From: Gracilariopsis chorda
Lineage: Eukaryota > Rhodophyta > Florideophyceae > Gracilariales > Gracilariaceae
Direction of reading: 5' to 3'
DNA: 64,000 nt
Assembly: GCA_003194525.1 (NCBI GenBank)
Contig: NBIV01000082.1
Span: 124,001 to 188,000 of the forward strand
The position numbers and the translations under genes were made by a program. The notes beneath the pieces are model-generated. The model saw only the letters and a program-made list of their open reading frames with translations. It did not search any database and was not told where the DNA came from. Positions 11,900 through 21,876 of this stretch are shown in pieces; position 1 is the first letter of the stretch; each line of letters starts with the position of its first letter.

Positions 11900-12712
11900 T
11901 TAAAAGAAAAAAAAATTGGAACAAATAAACTTTAACTTCTTCGTTGATATGCAGATTTTGCAGAGTCCTTGATAAAGTGCCATTGTACCCGAACCATTAC
12001 TTCTCTTTCGCTTGCGATTGCCTTGCATCAAATGAATGCCAATACCAGCTCTTTTCGGAGCTGACTCGATATCATCCAAATTTTGGTTGGTTCTATCTAA
12101 AAAGCCAGTTGTATCCCAGGTATTCTCGATCAATTCATCTGCTAATTTCATATAGAATGTATTGGGATTGAGTTTACATCGTCCTTCTTTAGCTTACTTG
12201 TATATATTCCACGTGTCAACCATGCACATTGCCAAAAGCGAGCAATTAACCCTGAAAGACCATTCCTTAAATTCTTTTTTCTTCTCAAGTTTGAGGTCAT
12301 CTTGGCGGCACCGATTGTGCCAATCAATCATCGAACAGCACTCATAGTACTCTTTGCATATTTCTGGATTAGGTGTTTAAATCTCCACAATCTTGGTGAT
12401 GTTGTTAGCTTTCCTCCAACGTTCTATTAAGATTGGAGTAGCAGGAGTTGTGGTTCCATAAGTAGATATTAAGTACCTTTGATCTCTGTCTACCCATAAA
12501 ACTGCCATAAGATGAGCGTCAACTGAATTTCCCTTCGATAGAAGCGTACCTTGCTCTTCGTTTTGAGCAAGTGTCAATTCTGACAAATGTTTCTGAAGTG
12601 CAACGCCCTCAGGGAGGGATTCCTGGTACTTGATCGTTTTCCCGAAATCATCGGTTGTGTAGTGTGTATATGAACTACGCCCCACAATGGTGGGTATGGA
12701 CACGTGGGACAC
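11900..12712 (-). pseudogene. PiggyBac-like transposase, C-terminal part (broken)
   Basis: Minus-strand reading from 12,712 down to 12,377 contains LMAVLWVDRDQRYLISTYGTT, which fits the W-x-D-x-R-x-(Y/V)-x-(L/I)-S-T block after the catalytic core of DDE_Tnp_1_7 (piggyBac) transposases. Between about 12,375 and 12,160, in another frame, IDWHNRCRQDDLKLE matches the conserved D-x-HN-x(2)-RQ segment with the last catalytic Asp. 12,151-11,900 ends with CKICISTKKLKFIC, a remnant of the Cys-rich zinc-binding tail usual at the piggyBac C-terminus. At least two frame breaks separate these blocks, and the upstream half of the protein is displaced by an insertion. Confidence 0.7.
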
Positions 12713-12827
12713 GGTTTTGGGTCAATTGGCGGTTGGCCACAGAAGTGGATGTTGCCACGAAATGTGGAGTATTTTAGTTGATTTTATTTATTATTTTCAC
12801 ACCCATTTCTGGGAAGCTAGTACTTAG

Positions 12828-12852
12828 TGCGACGGCGCACTGCCGTCGCACC
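12828..12852. repeat. Perfect 10-bp stem hairpin
   Basis: GTGCGACGGC, a 5-nt loop GCACT, then GCCGTCGCAC. It sits about 30 bp inside the A-rich end of the inserted segment. A terminator or retroelement 3' structure are possible readings. Confidence 0.6.
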
Positions 12853-13770
12853 AGTAAACCTTCCCCAACAAGGAAACCCAACCTGGGGAATTGGCTCTAG
12901 TTGTTACCGCTTGCGCCCGTGCTCTACTCCTCCTTGGACGGAAACGCCGTAATCCACGGGACATCTAACCCCCTTGCACATCTAAAGAGGCCCATCCCTG
13001 GGAGTATAATTGTTCCAATCACATAGGTGTTTCGCCCTGTATAGGGAGTCCTGTCCACCGGCATTGCCGTATTTGTTCGTCGCTCTCGCGACTCAGCCTC
13101 GTCCACTCTTCCTCCTTCCCCTTCACTATCCTCCTTTCCCCCTTTCAGGGTAGTACATCCCGCTACCCGCGGCCCTCCTGTGTGCACCCGCTCACACTCC
13201 CCCACTTACGTGGAAACATACCTCTACTGAGGATCACACCCCGCTCACGCGGATACCGATTCTTCGCCTTCATCTCCCTGCGCAAGTCGCGACAGGTGTC
13301 CCTGGTCTTACAAACCGGCTTCGCCGTGGCACTTCTGGGAGGGCTCTACCCAACTGGGTTCACCTCGTGAGAGGAAGATCCCGAACGTCTTTCGGTGTTT
13401 TTCCCCTTTGGGGCATTGCACCACAGCTTCATAGGAAATTCTCTGGTAGCTGGTGTCGTGCAATACTCGAAGGGTGGGTATCACACTCAAGGTGTCCAGG
13501 GCCTTCCTCCTTGTGAAGGCAGACCCAGCAACAGAGCCCTTTGTATACATGTAATATGGGCGCAGCTCTGTAGATATTTTGGATTAACCACATAGGTGGA
13601 TAAAGAAAGGTGAACCGGATCCAGAAAGACGCTAAAATCAGAGACCGTTGTGCCACGCAATGCGGCGATTTAGAATATACCGGGTGAAGGGTGCCTTCAG
13701 AGGACGGAGAAGAACCACCCGGCGTGCGGAACGCAGAAACAGACCCGACGGAAGGTGCATATGCACGGGA

Positions 13771-13835
13771 TGCGCACACGCACACACGCGCACACACGCA
13801 CACACGCGTACACGCGCACATGCGCACACTCGCAC
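13771..13835. repeat. CA/CG-type microsatellite
   Basis: Imperfect (CA)n with regular CG interruptions (CGCACACACGCG-type units) over about 65 bp. It creates long spurious open frames on both strands. Confidence 0.9.
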
Positions 13836-13960
13836 TGTTGCACACGCTTCCACGCGTCCACTCATCCTGCAATCCATTCTAGATTCTTACCTTCCTAGGT
13901 GAAGCTTCACACAGTAAACCATCCCATTGGCATAGAATCGTACAGGCCCAGCTCATATAT

Positions 13961-14870
13961 GGTACAGTCGTCACGTTAACCACGTCAAACTCCTATGAGT
14001 AGCAGAATTGCGATTTACACGGCTTTTGCGTTGCCCCACAGCAGTCTTTATAAACCCGGTAAATCTTAACTTCTTTTGCAATAGTGAAGTCGCCGTTTGG
14101 ACAGACACAAAAACTAAATCGGCGCAAATGACCCTTACAGTTTCAAAACAAGGCTAAATCAGTTGCAGAAGATATGCAGTTCCATGCAGACGGTTCTCAG
14201 AGAACGAAGATTGTGAGTTGTTTTCTGAACCCATCTTAAGTTCAATTCTCATCATAACACCACATTCTCTGCAACAAATAGATTTTATCACACATACATT
14301 TTCGGGTGTGCGATCCAGTACTGTGTGATGAGGGAGGCCAACGTCAACCCAGTCCCCACAAAGCCCTTAACAACGTGACATGCTTCTTTCAACGCATAGA
14401 GAGTGAGAAGAAAAGACGAAAGTTTGGCGATGGTGGTTAATTGCTTTCACAAACTCCATGACGAGATTCCAACGAGCAACTCCACGTTCGTCACGCTTTG
14501 CATCTCCGCTAAAGACAATGCAGCTTCTAATATTCTCAAATCTGTTTCTGGCCATAGTTTTTCCAAGTTCAGGGGATGCCAAGTACCGATACTGAGACTT
14601 CTGACTCGACAAGTCACGCCTGTCTGAGAATTCTAATCGAGTCATTAAAACGAGAATGCCAAAAATCTTTAGAATCTCTCCTCCAGTAATCCTTAAAGAA
14701 CCTTTTCGGCAAATAATATGAATATTTCTATCCAATATCACTTTTAGATAAGTGTATGGAAATATTCACATAAAAAAATCAAATGGAGTGAGATTATTCG
14801 AAGCCTAACGGGCGATGATGAAATTTATGCTGGGCCAATGCCTTTCCATTGATGTCATTGCACAAATTTA
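13961..14870 (-). pseudogene. PiggyBac-like transposase, N-terminal and core part (broken)
   Basis: Minus strand. From about 14,850 a PFDFF stretch leads into ITGGEILKIFGILVLMTRLEF and a DRRDLSSQKSQYRYLASPELG segment, then RNRFENIRSCIVFSGD. This is the standard opening of DDE_Tnp_1_7 (piggyBac/PGBD4) proteins. The frame stops after SMSRC (14,367), just past the site of the first catalytic Asp (usual text VDESM; here CVERSM, so the Asp appears lost). Further blocks in shifted frames follow (GVMMRIELKMGS, then VICADLVFVSVQTATSLLQKK near 14,030), the latter matching the second-Asp region. Several breaks make it non-functional. Confidence 0.75.
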
Positions 14871-15527
14871 TTTATCGACGTTGAAAAATCAGAAATCACC
14901 TACTTTTGGCCATAATCGTCTACTGATTAGTCACTTACAACTTTGAACTCTGTGAAATATACGTCGTGGAAAAGTAGAGCAGCGTGTTTTTCTGTCATGA
15001 TCGAATGGCCATTGCTCGGGTCGTCGAAAGTGTTCTTTTCATTATGAATGCCAGTACTGCTTCCGAGATACTCGGTTTGTTTCTCTTTGTCTTCAAAAAA
15101 TGCCTTCTTAAACGCTGCGGAGATACAAAGTACACTGTTTGGTTTGGCTCTGTAGTTCAAATAAAAAGTGATCATTAACCGATTTCGGTTGTTTAGCCTG
15201 ACAGTTTCCACCTTTGTGACGGTATAATAGATCATTGCGGTCTTCCAATGACATCCAAAAAAACGTTTGCTGTCAGAAACTGAGCTCGAAAGTCGAGCAC
15301 GTGTGTGGGCACTGCTACTAATCTAACGATGCATATCAGATACATTTGTCATTTTGATAGTTTTTTGGAAGTTGATGACGTTGAGGTGATTGAATGTAAA
15401 TGTCATGAGAGTATAAAATGAGACGTGAGCTCTGTTGGAGTAAACATGACTTTGAACTACGTAGTGGACTAAAAGTATTGACAAAATAACCTGGTTTACA
15501 CAATTTGTGAGGCAATCAGTTTCCGCT

Positions 15528-15590
15528 TCATATGATGCCATTGGTCGAATAGACACTAATGTCTATCCGCTTGGATGTAATTTTGCCAAA
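15528..15590 (+). repeat. Dispersed repeat R2, copy 2
   Basis: Contains TTCATATGATGCC, then TTGGTCGAATAGACACTA, and ends GATGTAATTTTGCC. Its first half is an inverted match to copy 1 at 11,171-11,216. Its second half is a direct match to 20,792-20,830. Confidence 0.55.
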
Positions 15591-15905
15591 TGATTATTTT
15601 TTGAAGGTTTTGAACCTTTCATACACGAGTCAGAAACGGTGTTTTTGAATCAAAAGTACGTGTTTGATATCAAAAAAGGCTTTTTTTCTGAAGCTCTGTA
15701 GTACATTCGACATATTCTTCAAGCACATCTCTATTAAACCATCTGGTTGTCTTATTTTTCTGTTTCTCACCGAGCATAAACAACAGAGGCTTAGAGTTTG
15801 TGCAATACAAAACCAGGTTGCATAAATTATACGGACCACAAAAGGCAAAACATTCCGATCAAAGTAACTAACATTAAAGGTCAAGTTGATTGTTTTGACC
15901 TCATA

Positions 15906-16119
15906 TGCAACAACCTATGTCAACGTGGGATGGTAGAAGCTTTACTATCTGACAGGTCGATGATCCTACCTCCTCCCTCTTTCTCTTTGGCACTAATTCG
16001 CTTAAAAGCAGCTCCGAACTGCGCTACACGACCAATTCCACGACAGGTATCGTTACCATAATAGCGATAAACCTCACACTCGCCCAATTGCTCTGCGGAT
16101 TAAATTAGCACTTATTGCA
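15906..16119 (-). repeat. Gypsy element 3' LTR
   Basis: 214 bp, TGCAA...TTGCA at its ends (the TG...CA rule plus a 5-bp inverted repeat), about 95% identical to the LTR at 20,566-20,779. Flanked outside by TCATA. Confidence 0.93.
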
Positions 16120-16139
16120 CCATTTTCCTCGCTCTCAAT

Positions 16140-17818
16140 TGACGACCTCGTCAATGCAAATGTTGAAGAATGTCTTTCTCTACAATGTATTCCAAAAACG
16201 CTTTCGTGAGCGTACCATCTGCATCAACAAAATCTTTTGTTGGCTGCCACTGTGCGTCATGCGTATTCGAGTTTTCTAAGAGTGTGAGCCATTGTTAGCC
16301 TCTTCCTCGCTTGCGATGAGCCAGTATTCGATCTACCTTGAAAACATTTTCTCTCTCCCTTCCTCCAATGGGTGATGGCGTACAACGGATAGGTTGCGCG
16401 ATATCAGTAGGCTGAGAACTATGCGGTTTCGTATGCGAGACATGTACCACCGGATGCGTTCGAATATGACTTGGAAAGTTCAATTTGACTGCGTTCCTGC
16501 CTACCAATTCCAAAATGCGAAACGGACCAAACGTTCGAGCTGACAGTTTGTGGGACTCTTGAGCCTTAGAATAAGAGTCGGGAAACAACTTACGCGAGAC
16601 CCAGACCTCATCACCAACCTTATAGGCAGGTTTCTTGAAGTTCGTGCTTGCCTCTGCCGCCTGTCTAGATTTTGCGAGCTCGTGTGCATATGTAGCATCG
16701 TCTGCGACTGCTTTCAATCGGTCTCTAAAATCTGAAAGAGCTTCTACACGAATAGTAGACTGAAACAAACCGTACAAGGGAGCTTTTGGCTTCCACCCCA
16801 AGTCAATCTCAAACGGCAAAAGACCAAGGTCTTCAGAAACGGCAGAGTTATACGCGAGCTCTGCACTCGGGAGCAACACATCCCAATCAGTCTGCTCAAA
16901 CGAACAAAAGCAGCGAATGTAATTTTTCACCATTCGATTCATAAGTTCTGATGCTCCATCTATCTGGGGGTGTCTAGCCGATGACATTCGCGTTTGTACC
17001 CCACATAACTTCATAAGCGATGTCCAAAATTCAGAGATGAAGCGTGGATCACGATCAGAGATGATGGAGTCAGGAAGGCCATGGTGCGGGAAAATGTTGC
17101 TGAAGAAGGCTTTTGCGACATCTGGGGCTTTGTCTGTTTCCTTACAAGCCACAAACTGAACTCTTTTTGATAGTCTATGGACCCAAGTGGCAATGGCATC
17201 AAAACCCCGATCAGTGCGCAGGAGTTTCACAGTAAAATCAGTAGCGATCATACCCCATCTTCGCGTTGGAACTGGAAGCGGGGTAGGATCATTCAGCGTC
17301 TGTCCATGGAAATCTTTCTGTTGCTGGCAAATATTACACCCGTCGCAATATCGCTTGACATCTTTCGCCTTATGCTTCCAATGGAATTCGGCCAGACGAG
17401 CAAGGGTCTTGGCAAATGCAAAGTGACCTCCCACTTTGGAGTCATGCGCCATTTCCAGAATCTTATGAAGACAATGTGAAGGCACACAGAGCTTCCCTTT
17501 GTATAGAAGACGCCAACCCTCTCTCGAAAATGATGACAACAGGAGCTCCAGCCGTTTGCACTGTTTAGCTTCTTCCGGCCATTTTCCATTTAATGCGGCA
17601 ACAATTGGGCCAAAGAGCTGATCAGAATCGTATTGCGACATTTCCTGCTCCAACGCCAAAAAGGAAGAGGTCATGCAGTGAATGTTTTCAATGGTAGGAC
17701 GATCAGGAATTCGGGATACGGAGTCGCCGAAAACATGCACTTTCCCTTTGACCAAGTTAACCTTTCGGATATTAAAGTTAGCTAAAACATCCAGCCAACG
17801 CGCTTCACGACGATTCAA
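16140..17818 (-). other. Gypsy pol remains: integrase and chromodomain part
   Basis: Includes the end of RNase H, then the HHCC zinc-binding region (a GHFAFAKTLARL block followed by CDGCNICQQQK) and the integrase core (IATDFTVKL, ISDRDPRF). At the C-terminus VDRILAHRKRGRG resembles the start of a chromodomain, and THDAQWQPTKDF near 16,210 resembles its WEP part. A chromodomain marks the chromovirus branch, which targets modified chromatin. Confidence 0.85.
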
Positions 17819-17893
17819 GGACTTCTTTGACAGGAAATTTTCTACGACTTGATTATCCGTAAACGCATCAAAGCAGGTAACCTCAAGGTAGCA

Positions 17894-19681
17894 CTAGAAT
17901 CTCTGTAGAGCAAATACAAGCGCTAATAGCTCCCGTGCATTTGCGGTATAATTCTGCTCCGCAGGTGTCAACTTGCGGGAAGTGTAGGCAATAACCCGCT
18001 CATTTTTGTCATCATCCAGCTGTGTTAGCGTGGCACCAATTGCCCACTGCGATGCATCCAAGTGCACACGAAATCTTCGAAACCAATCTGGAGGAGCAAG
18101 AACCAGGGCTGAAATAAGAGCCTTCTTAAGATCCATAAAAGCTCGCTCACATCCATCATTACAATTCTTGAGAGTTGAACCTTTTCGGGTAAGATCCGTG
18201 AGTGGGGCGGCACGCAAAGAAAACTGGGGAATGAAGCGCCTGAAGAACTGTACCAGACCAAGAAAGCTTCGTAACTCCGTGATATTGATCGGCTTAGGCC
18301 AATTTCGGATAACCTCTACCTTACCAGGGTGAACCGACAGTCCGTCACCACCAACCTTCAATCCAAGAAATTCCGTCTCCAATGCCATAAAAGAGCACTT
18401 CTTGGGTGATGAATAGAGTCGATGCTCTCTCAAACGCTCTAAGACAGACCGAATATGTTCTAGATGTTCCTCACGCGTTCGGCTATATATCAAAATGTCA
18501 TCAATGTAGACAACCAAAAATCGATCAATGAAGTCGTGCAGAACTCTATTCATGAGGGATTGAAACGATGCAGGGGCATTGCATAGTCCCATCGCCATCA
18601 CTAAATATTCGAACTGGCCGTACTTCGTGTTAAATGCTGTCTTCTCCACATCAGAGGGACGAAGGCGGATTTGAAGAAACCCTGTTTTCAAATCCAACTT
18701 AGAAAAGTACCGAGCATGGCTGAGACGATCGAACATTTCGTCACAACGAGGCAGGGGAGCGTTATTTCGCTTAGCAATCCGATTCAGTGCTCGGTAATCC
18801 ACCACTCCTCGCAACTCACGGCCTGGCTCCTTGACAAAAAACAAAGGGCCTCTATAAAGGGAGCGACTGGGGCGAATCTTACCGGAGTGAAGAAGCTTTT
18901 CGACATACTTGCGTGCTGCGACTAACCCGGCTGGAAAAAGCTGGTACGGAGCACGGTGAGGAGGCCTAACGTCTGGCAACAATTCAATCTCATGATCAAC
19001 CTCTCGAGAGGGCGGGAGGCCCGGAGGCAATTCATCTTGAAATACATCTGCATATTCCTCAACCAAGGAACGTAGCTCTGGATCCTGATTATCCAAAAGT
19101 TCGGCTTTGGGGTCCACCTTGTCTCCAAGACTAGCCGCAGCTTCCACATTGGTAACTTCGACCATCCGAAAGATTTGCATACCCCTCGCGGGATTCCGGA
19201 GCGAACGACGAAACTGCTTCACACCAATAGCTGTAACGTGCGCGAACTTTTGCCGGGGGACTGGAAACACAGGCAAAATACCATCACCAACCACTAAAGT
19301 CTGCGATTTGTAATCAGCCTTCGGATTACAATCGACGTGCCATGGCATACCCAGAAGTACATCACAGCGTGCATCAGCCACAATCCAATCGCCCGTATAA
19401 GAATTTGTGCCAATGCGTACCCTGCCATTAACAAATATCTCGGTGGCAACTTCGTGTGAGCCATGCTTCGAGTGACAAAAATCCAATAATATCGGACTGA
19501 AATCAAGCACGTCCGTGTGACGATCAACAAATGCTCTCGACACCACATTAGACGTACAAGCGTCATCTTTGAGTATGCGCGCGGGAATATTATTCAAGAT
19601 TCCCGAAAATACCAGAAGTGGCACATAACGCAAACTCTGTAAACTGGGCGTTCCTGAGCCATTCAACACGTTATTACACAA
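17894..19681 (-). other. Gypsy pol remains: protease, reverse transcriptase, RNase H part
   Basis: A retropepsin-like stretch near the start (WIVADARCDVLLGMPWH is the usual second half of a clan AA protease). A reverse transcriptase follows with a VDYRALNRI block, FSKLDLKTGF (first catalytic Asp), MAMGLCNAPASF and the catalytic YIDDILIYS. RNase H then begins with VHLDASQWAIGATLTQ. This is the typical Ty3/gypsy order. Confidence 0.9.
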
Positions 19682-19779
19682 AACTCCTTTAGAAGTGCTC
19701 TTATTACTTTGGAAAGGACGCTTTAGTTTTCCGAGCTATCAGAGAGAATAATATCAACCTCTTCTTCACCAGCCATAGC

Positions 19780-20193
19780 TTATTCAACATTGAAAATTGT
19801 CGCTTCCCTTTGCGCTTCTGTCTGATGCTTCCAAGGACGACATCCAGGCATGAGGCAGGTAAAGCACGCATTGTTGCAAATATCAAACAACCGTTGCTTG
19901 CTTCGTTTGGAGGGACGAATTTCAGTGTTGTCAATTTCCAATGGCTCATTCGCCGAATTGGACGCCTGTTGAGAGGCAGATGGAGAAGTACGCTCTACAC
20001 ATATACCGCTAAATGCAGCCTCGACTCGCATTGCAATTTTAGTAGCTTTTTCAAACTCAATGCAGTTCGATTTTCGAACTTTAAACTGTATTTTAGCTTT
20101 TACATAGCTGAAAAACTTGTCCCATTTCTCGCTAGCGCTCATATCCGAAACTGTTAGCACAGTGTTTTGAAACCCTGACAAGTATCTATCCAC
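19780..20193 (-). other. Gypsy gag remains
   Basis: A retrotrans_gag-like helical segment (MSASEKWDKFFSYV) followed by a basic stretch (RPSKRSKQR) and a Cys/His region (CFTCLMPGC...H) in the place of the CCHC nucleic-acid-binding knuckle. It lies directly upstream of pol on the minus strand. Confidence 0.7.
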
Positions 20194-20541
20194 GGTACCC
20201 GTCTGTCGACAGGCTCTGAGAGAGTCTCTTGCTTGTCTTTCATGATGTTCGGGAACGAACTCACGTCTGATACCTTAAGAAAAGCCATCCCATGACTGTG
20301 GGGTGTTATTAGCCTTCAAAACCGTGTACCACCAAATAGCTGCTGTCCCAGTCAGTAGAGTGGTTGCAAAGGCGGTGCGTTTAGCGTCGGGAAGCACCAC
20401 GTTGCCATTGGCTACTTGAATCAGTACTAAGTACTGTTCTACCTTGTAGAGCCACGTACTGACTACGAATTTATCACGCTGTCAACTGAACGCTTCCGGT
20501 TTGTTTGGCTTCAGAATGATCGACACAGAGGGGTTTTGGGC

Positions 20542-20565
20542 TTCCATTGGAGCGATGCTTACCAG
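20542..20565 (-). promoter_or_regulatory. Possible primer-binding site of the gypsy element
   Basis: Reading the minus strand out of the 5' LTR, TGGTAAGCATCGC starts one to two bases after the LTR end, the expected position for a tRNA primer site beginning with TGG. The matching tRNA was not identified. Confidence 0.35.
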
Positions 20566-20779
20566 TGCAAGAACCTATGTCAACGTGGGATGGTAGAAGC
20601 TTTCTTCTCTGACAGGTCGATGATCTTACCTCCTCCCTCTTTCTCTTTGGCACTAATTCGCTTAAAAGCAGCTCCGAACTGCGCTACACGACCAATTCCA
20701 CGACAGATATCGTTACCATAATAGTGATAAACCTGACACGCGCCCAATTGCTCTGCGGATTAAATTAGCACTTGTTGCA
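20566..20779 (-). repeat. Gypsy element 5' LTR
   Basis: 214 bp, TGCAA...TTGCA, paired with 15,906-16,119. Flanked outside by TCATA at 20,780-20,784. Confidence 0.93.
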
Positions 20780-20830
20780 TCATACGAGGTCAGCGGTCCG
20801 ATAGACACTAGACCGATGTAATTTTGCATG
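20780..20830 (+). repeat. Dispersed repeat R2, copy 3
   Basis: TCATACGAGGTC, then GGTCCGATAGACACTA and GATGTAATTTTGC, the same order as copy 2 at 15,528-15,590. The gypsy element inserted into the palindromic part of this copy: removing it restores GACCTCATACGAGGTC. Confidence 0.5.
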
Positions 20831-21876
20831 TGAGCCGCGGACACCGCCGCTGCCAGTGGCACGAGAAACTTCAGCAACGCAAAGGAGAAATTTAGCACAT
20901 CGCAGTTTTGAAAACGTCTAGCTGTCGGTTGGAGCCCGCAATTGACTGTTTTTGTTGCTTTCAATGAGTTTAGTTTCTCGCACTAGCTACTTTTTTAGTG
21001 TCTTTTCTAGCATCAACGAAAACAGACAAGGTGTCGCACTTGACTGCAGCCTGTGTTAACAGCTCACGCAAGCATAAAGACTAACTGCAACCTCGTACAG
21101 CTTTTGCGGGCTCTTCGACAGCTGTAATACCTATAAAATGGACCACACGGCTCTACAAGAGAGAAGTAAACAGTCGCTGTTTTCGTCCGGCGCGGGGAGA
21201 GAGGACAACGGAACAAACGACGGCAATTGCGTCCCTATTTGTCCCCCGTTCCTTGCCTGCGTCCTTCGACTCCGCGCGCGCGACCTTGCCGCATGGCCAC
21301 ACCTTCCACAAAAATATATGCTCTAACACTTCGAGTTCTGCTCACGAGAAAAACTGCAATTCCATCCCAGACTCCTAGAGTTGTGAGAACTACCCTTGGT
21401 ACAAAGAAAGTATGTACAGCTTATCAGAAAATAACACTTTGATCAAGTTAATTATCTAGCGATTAGAAAGTCAACACCGTAATTAGCTTCTTTGTAATTG
21501 CATGTGCGCGAAAATGGAAACAAGAAAATAGGGCTGCCTGCACAGCGATGATTACTAAGATACATGTGTGCAGAGCAGGGAGGGTAGATAGAGGTCTATA
21601 TCGCGTGTGCGTGCTTACCATTTGCCTTTGTGCTGCGTAAGACTATGCCCCTTCGTTTCCATTCTAGGACGCATGCTGAGTGCTACAAACCTCCGGAGTA
21701 TACCAGCACTTCCCAGTCAACTGTTCTCATACCCAGAATCTACAAGGCAACGTCCCCTGGACCAAGCTCGTACAATGTTGACCTTGCGCGCGCCCTAGCT
21801 ACTTGCTGCATAAAACATTGTCGAATTGGATTCTTGTACCCCCCAACCTTTTTCTCCATCTTGTATCAAAACTCAA
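20831..21876. other. Upstream region of the 1,685-codon gene
   Basis: About 1 kb without a credible gene. A short alternating CGCGCG run lies at 21,273-21,280. It should contain the promoter and 5' UTR of the gene starting at 21,877; no TATA box stands out. Confidence 0.4.

Larger units (their letters stand above)
12713..13960. mobile_element. Foreign segment splitting the piggyBac transposase
   Basis: About 1.2 kb lying between transposase blocks that are adjacent in the protein family. It is GC-richer than its host element and carries a perfect small hairpin (12,828-12,852) and a CA-rich microsatellite (13,771-13,835). Read on the minus strand it ends near 12,785 in AATAATAAATAAAATC, which resembles the A-rich 3' tail of a LINE or SINE. 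Minus-strand frames contain Cys/His words (CWVCLHKEEGPGHLEC) like a zinc knuckle. No target duplication was resolved, so the class is uncertain. Confidence 0.4.
11171..15590 (-). mobile_element. PiggyBac-like DNA transposon, broken and split by an insertion
   Basis: Minus-strand transposase remains (11,900-14,870) lie between inverted copies of a short repeat. At the left, 11,179-11,216 reads TAATGTCTATTCGACCAAG, then a CCTCATATGAGG palindrome. At the right, 15,528-15,559 reads TTCATATGATGCC, then TTGGTCGAATAGACACTA. The 18-bp core matches at 17 positions. These may be the terminal inverted repeats, but the TTAA duplication usual for piggyBac was not found at either edge, so the boundaries are tentative. 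The interior holds twin hairpins near the left end and a ~1.2 kb foreign segment that separates the two transposase halves. Confidence 0.5.
15906..20779 (-). mobile_element. Ty3/gypsy LTR retrotransposon (chromovirus type)
   Basis: A 4,874-bp element on the minus strand, bounded by 214-bp LTRs and flanked by a perfect 5-bp target duplication TCATA (15,901-15,905 and 20,780-20,784). Order on the minus strand is 5' LTR, gag with a zinc-knuckle region, protease, reverse transcriptase, RNase H, integrase, then chromodomain remains before the 3' LTR. The integrase-after-RT order defines the gypsy class. The LTRs differ at about 10 of 214 positions (~5%), so the insertion is relatively young. Domain blocks are long and well preserved. 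The element looks nearly whole in structure but carries a few breaks, so it is treated as a fossil. Confidence 0.93.

Noticed and set aside
13429-13902. Open frames on both strands through the CA-rich tract (Cys/Arg/Val and His/Thr/Arg repeats)
   Set aside because: They are produced by the microsatellite, which lacks stops in several frames; there is no recognisable protein outside it.
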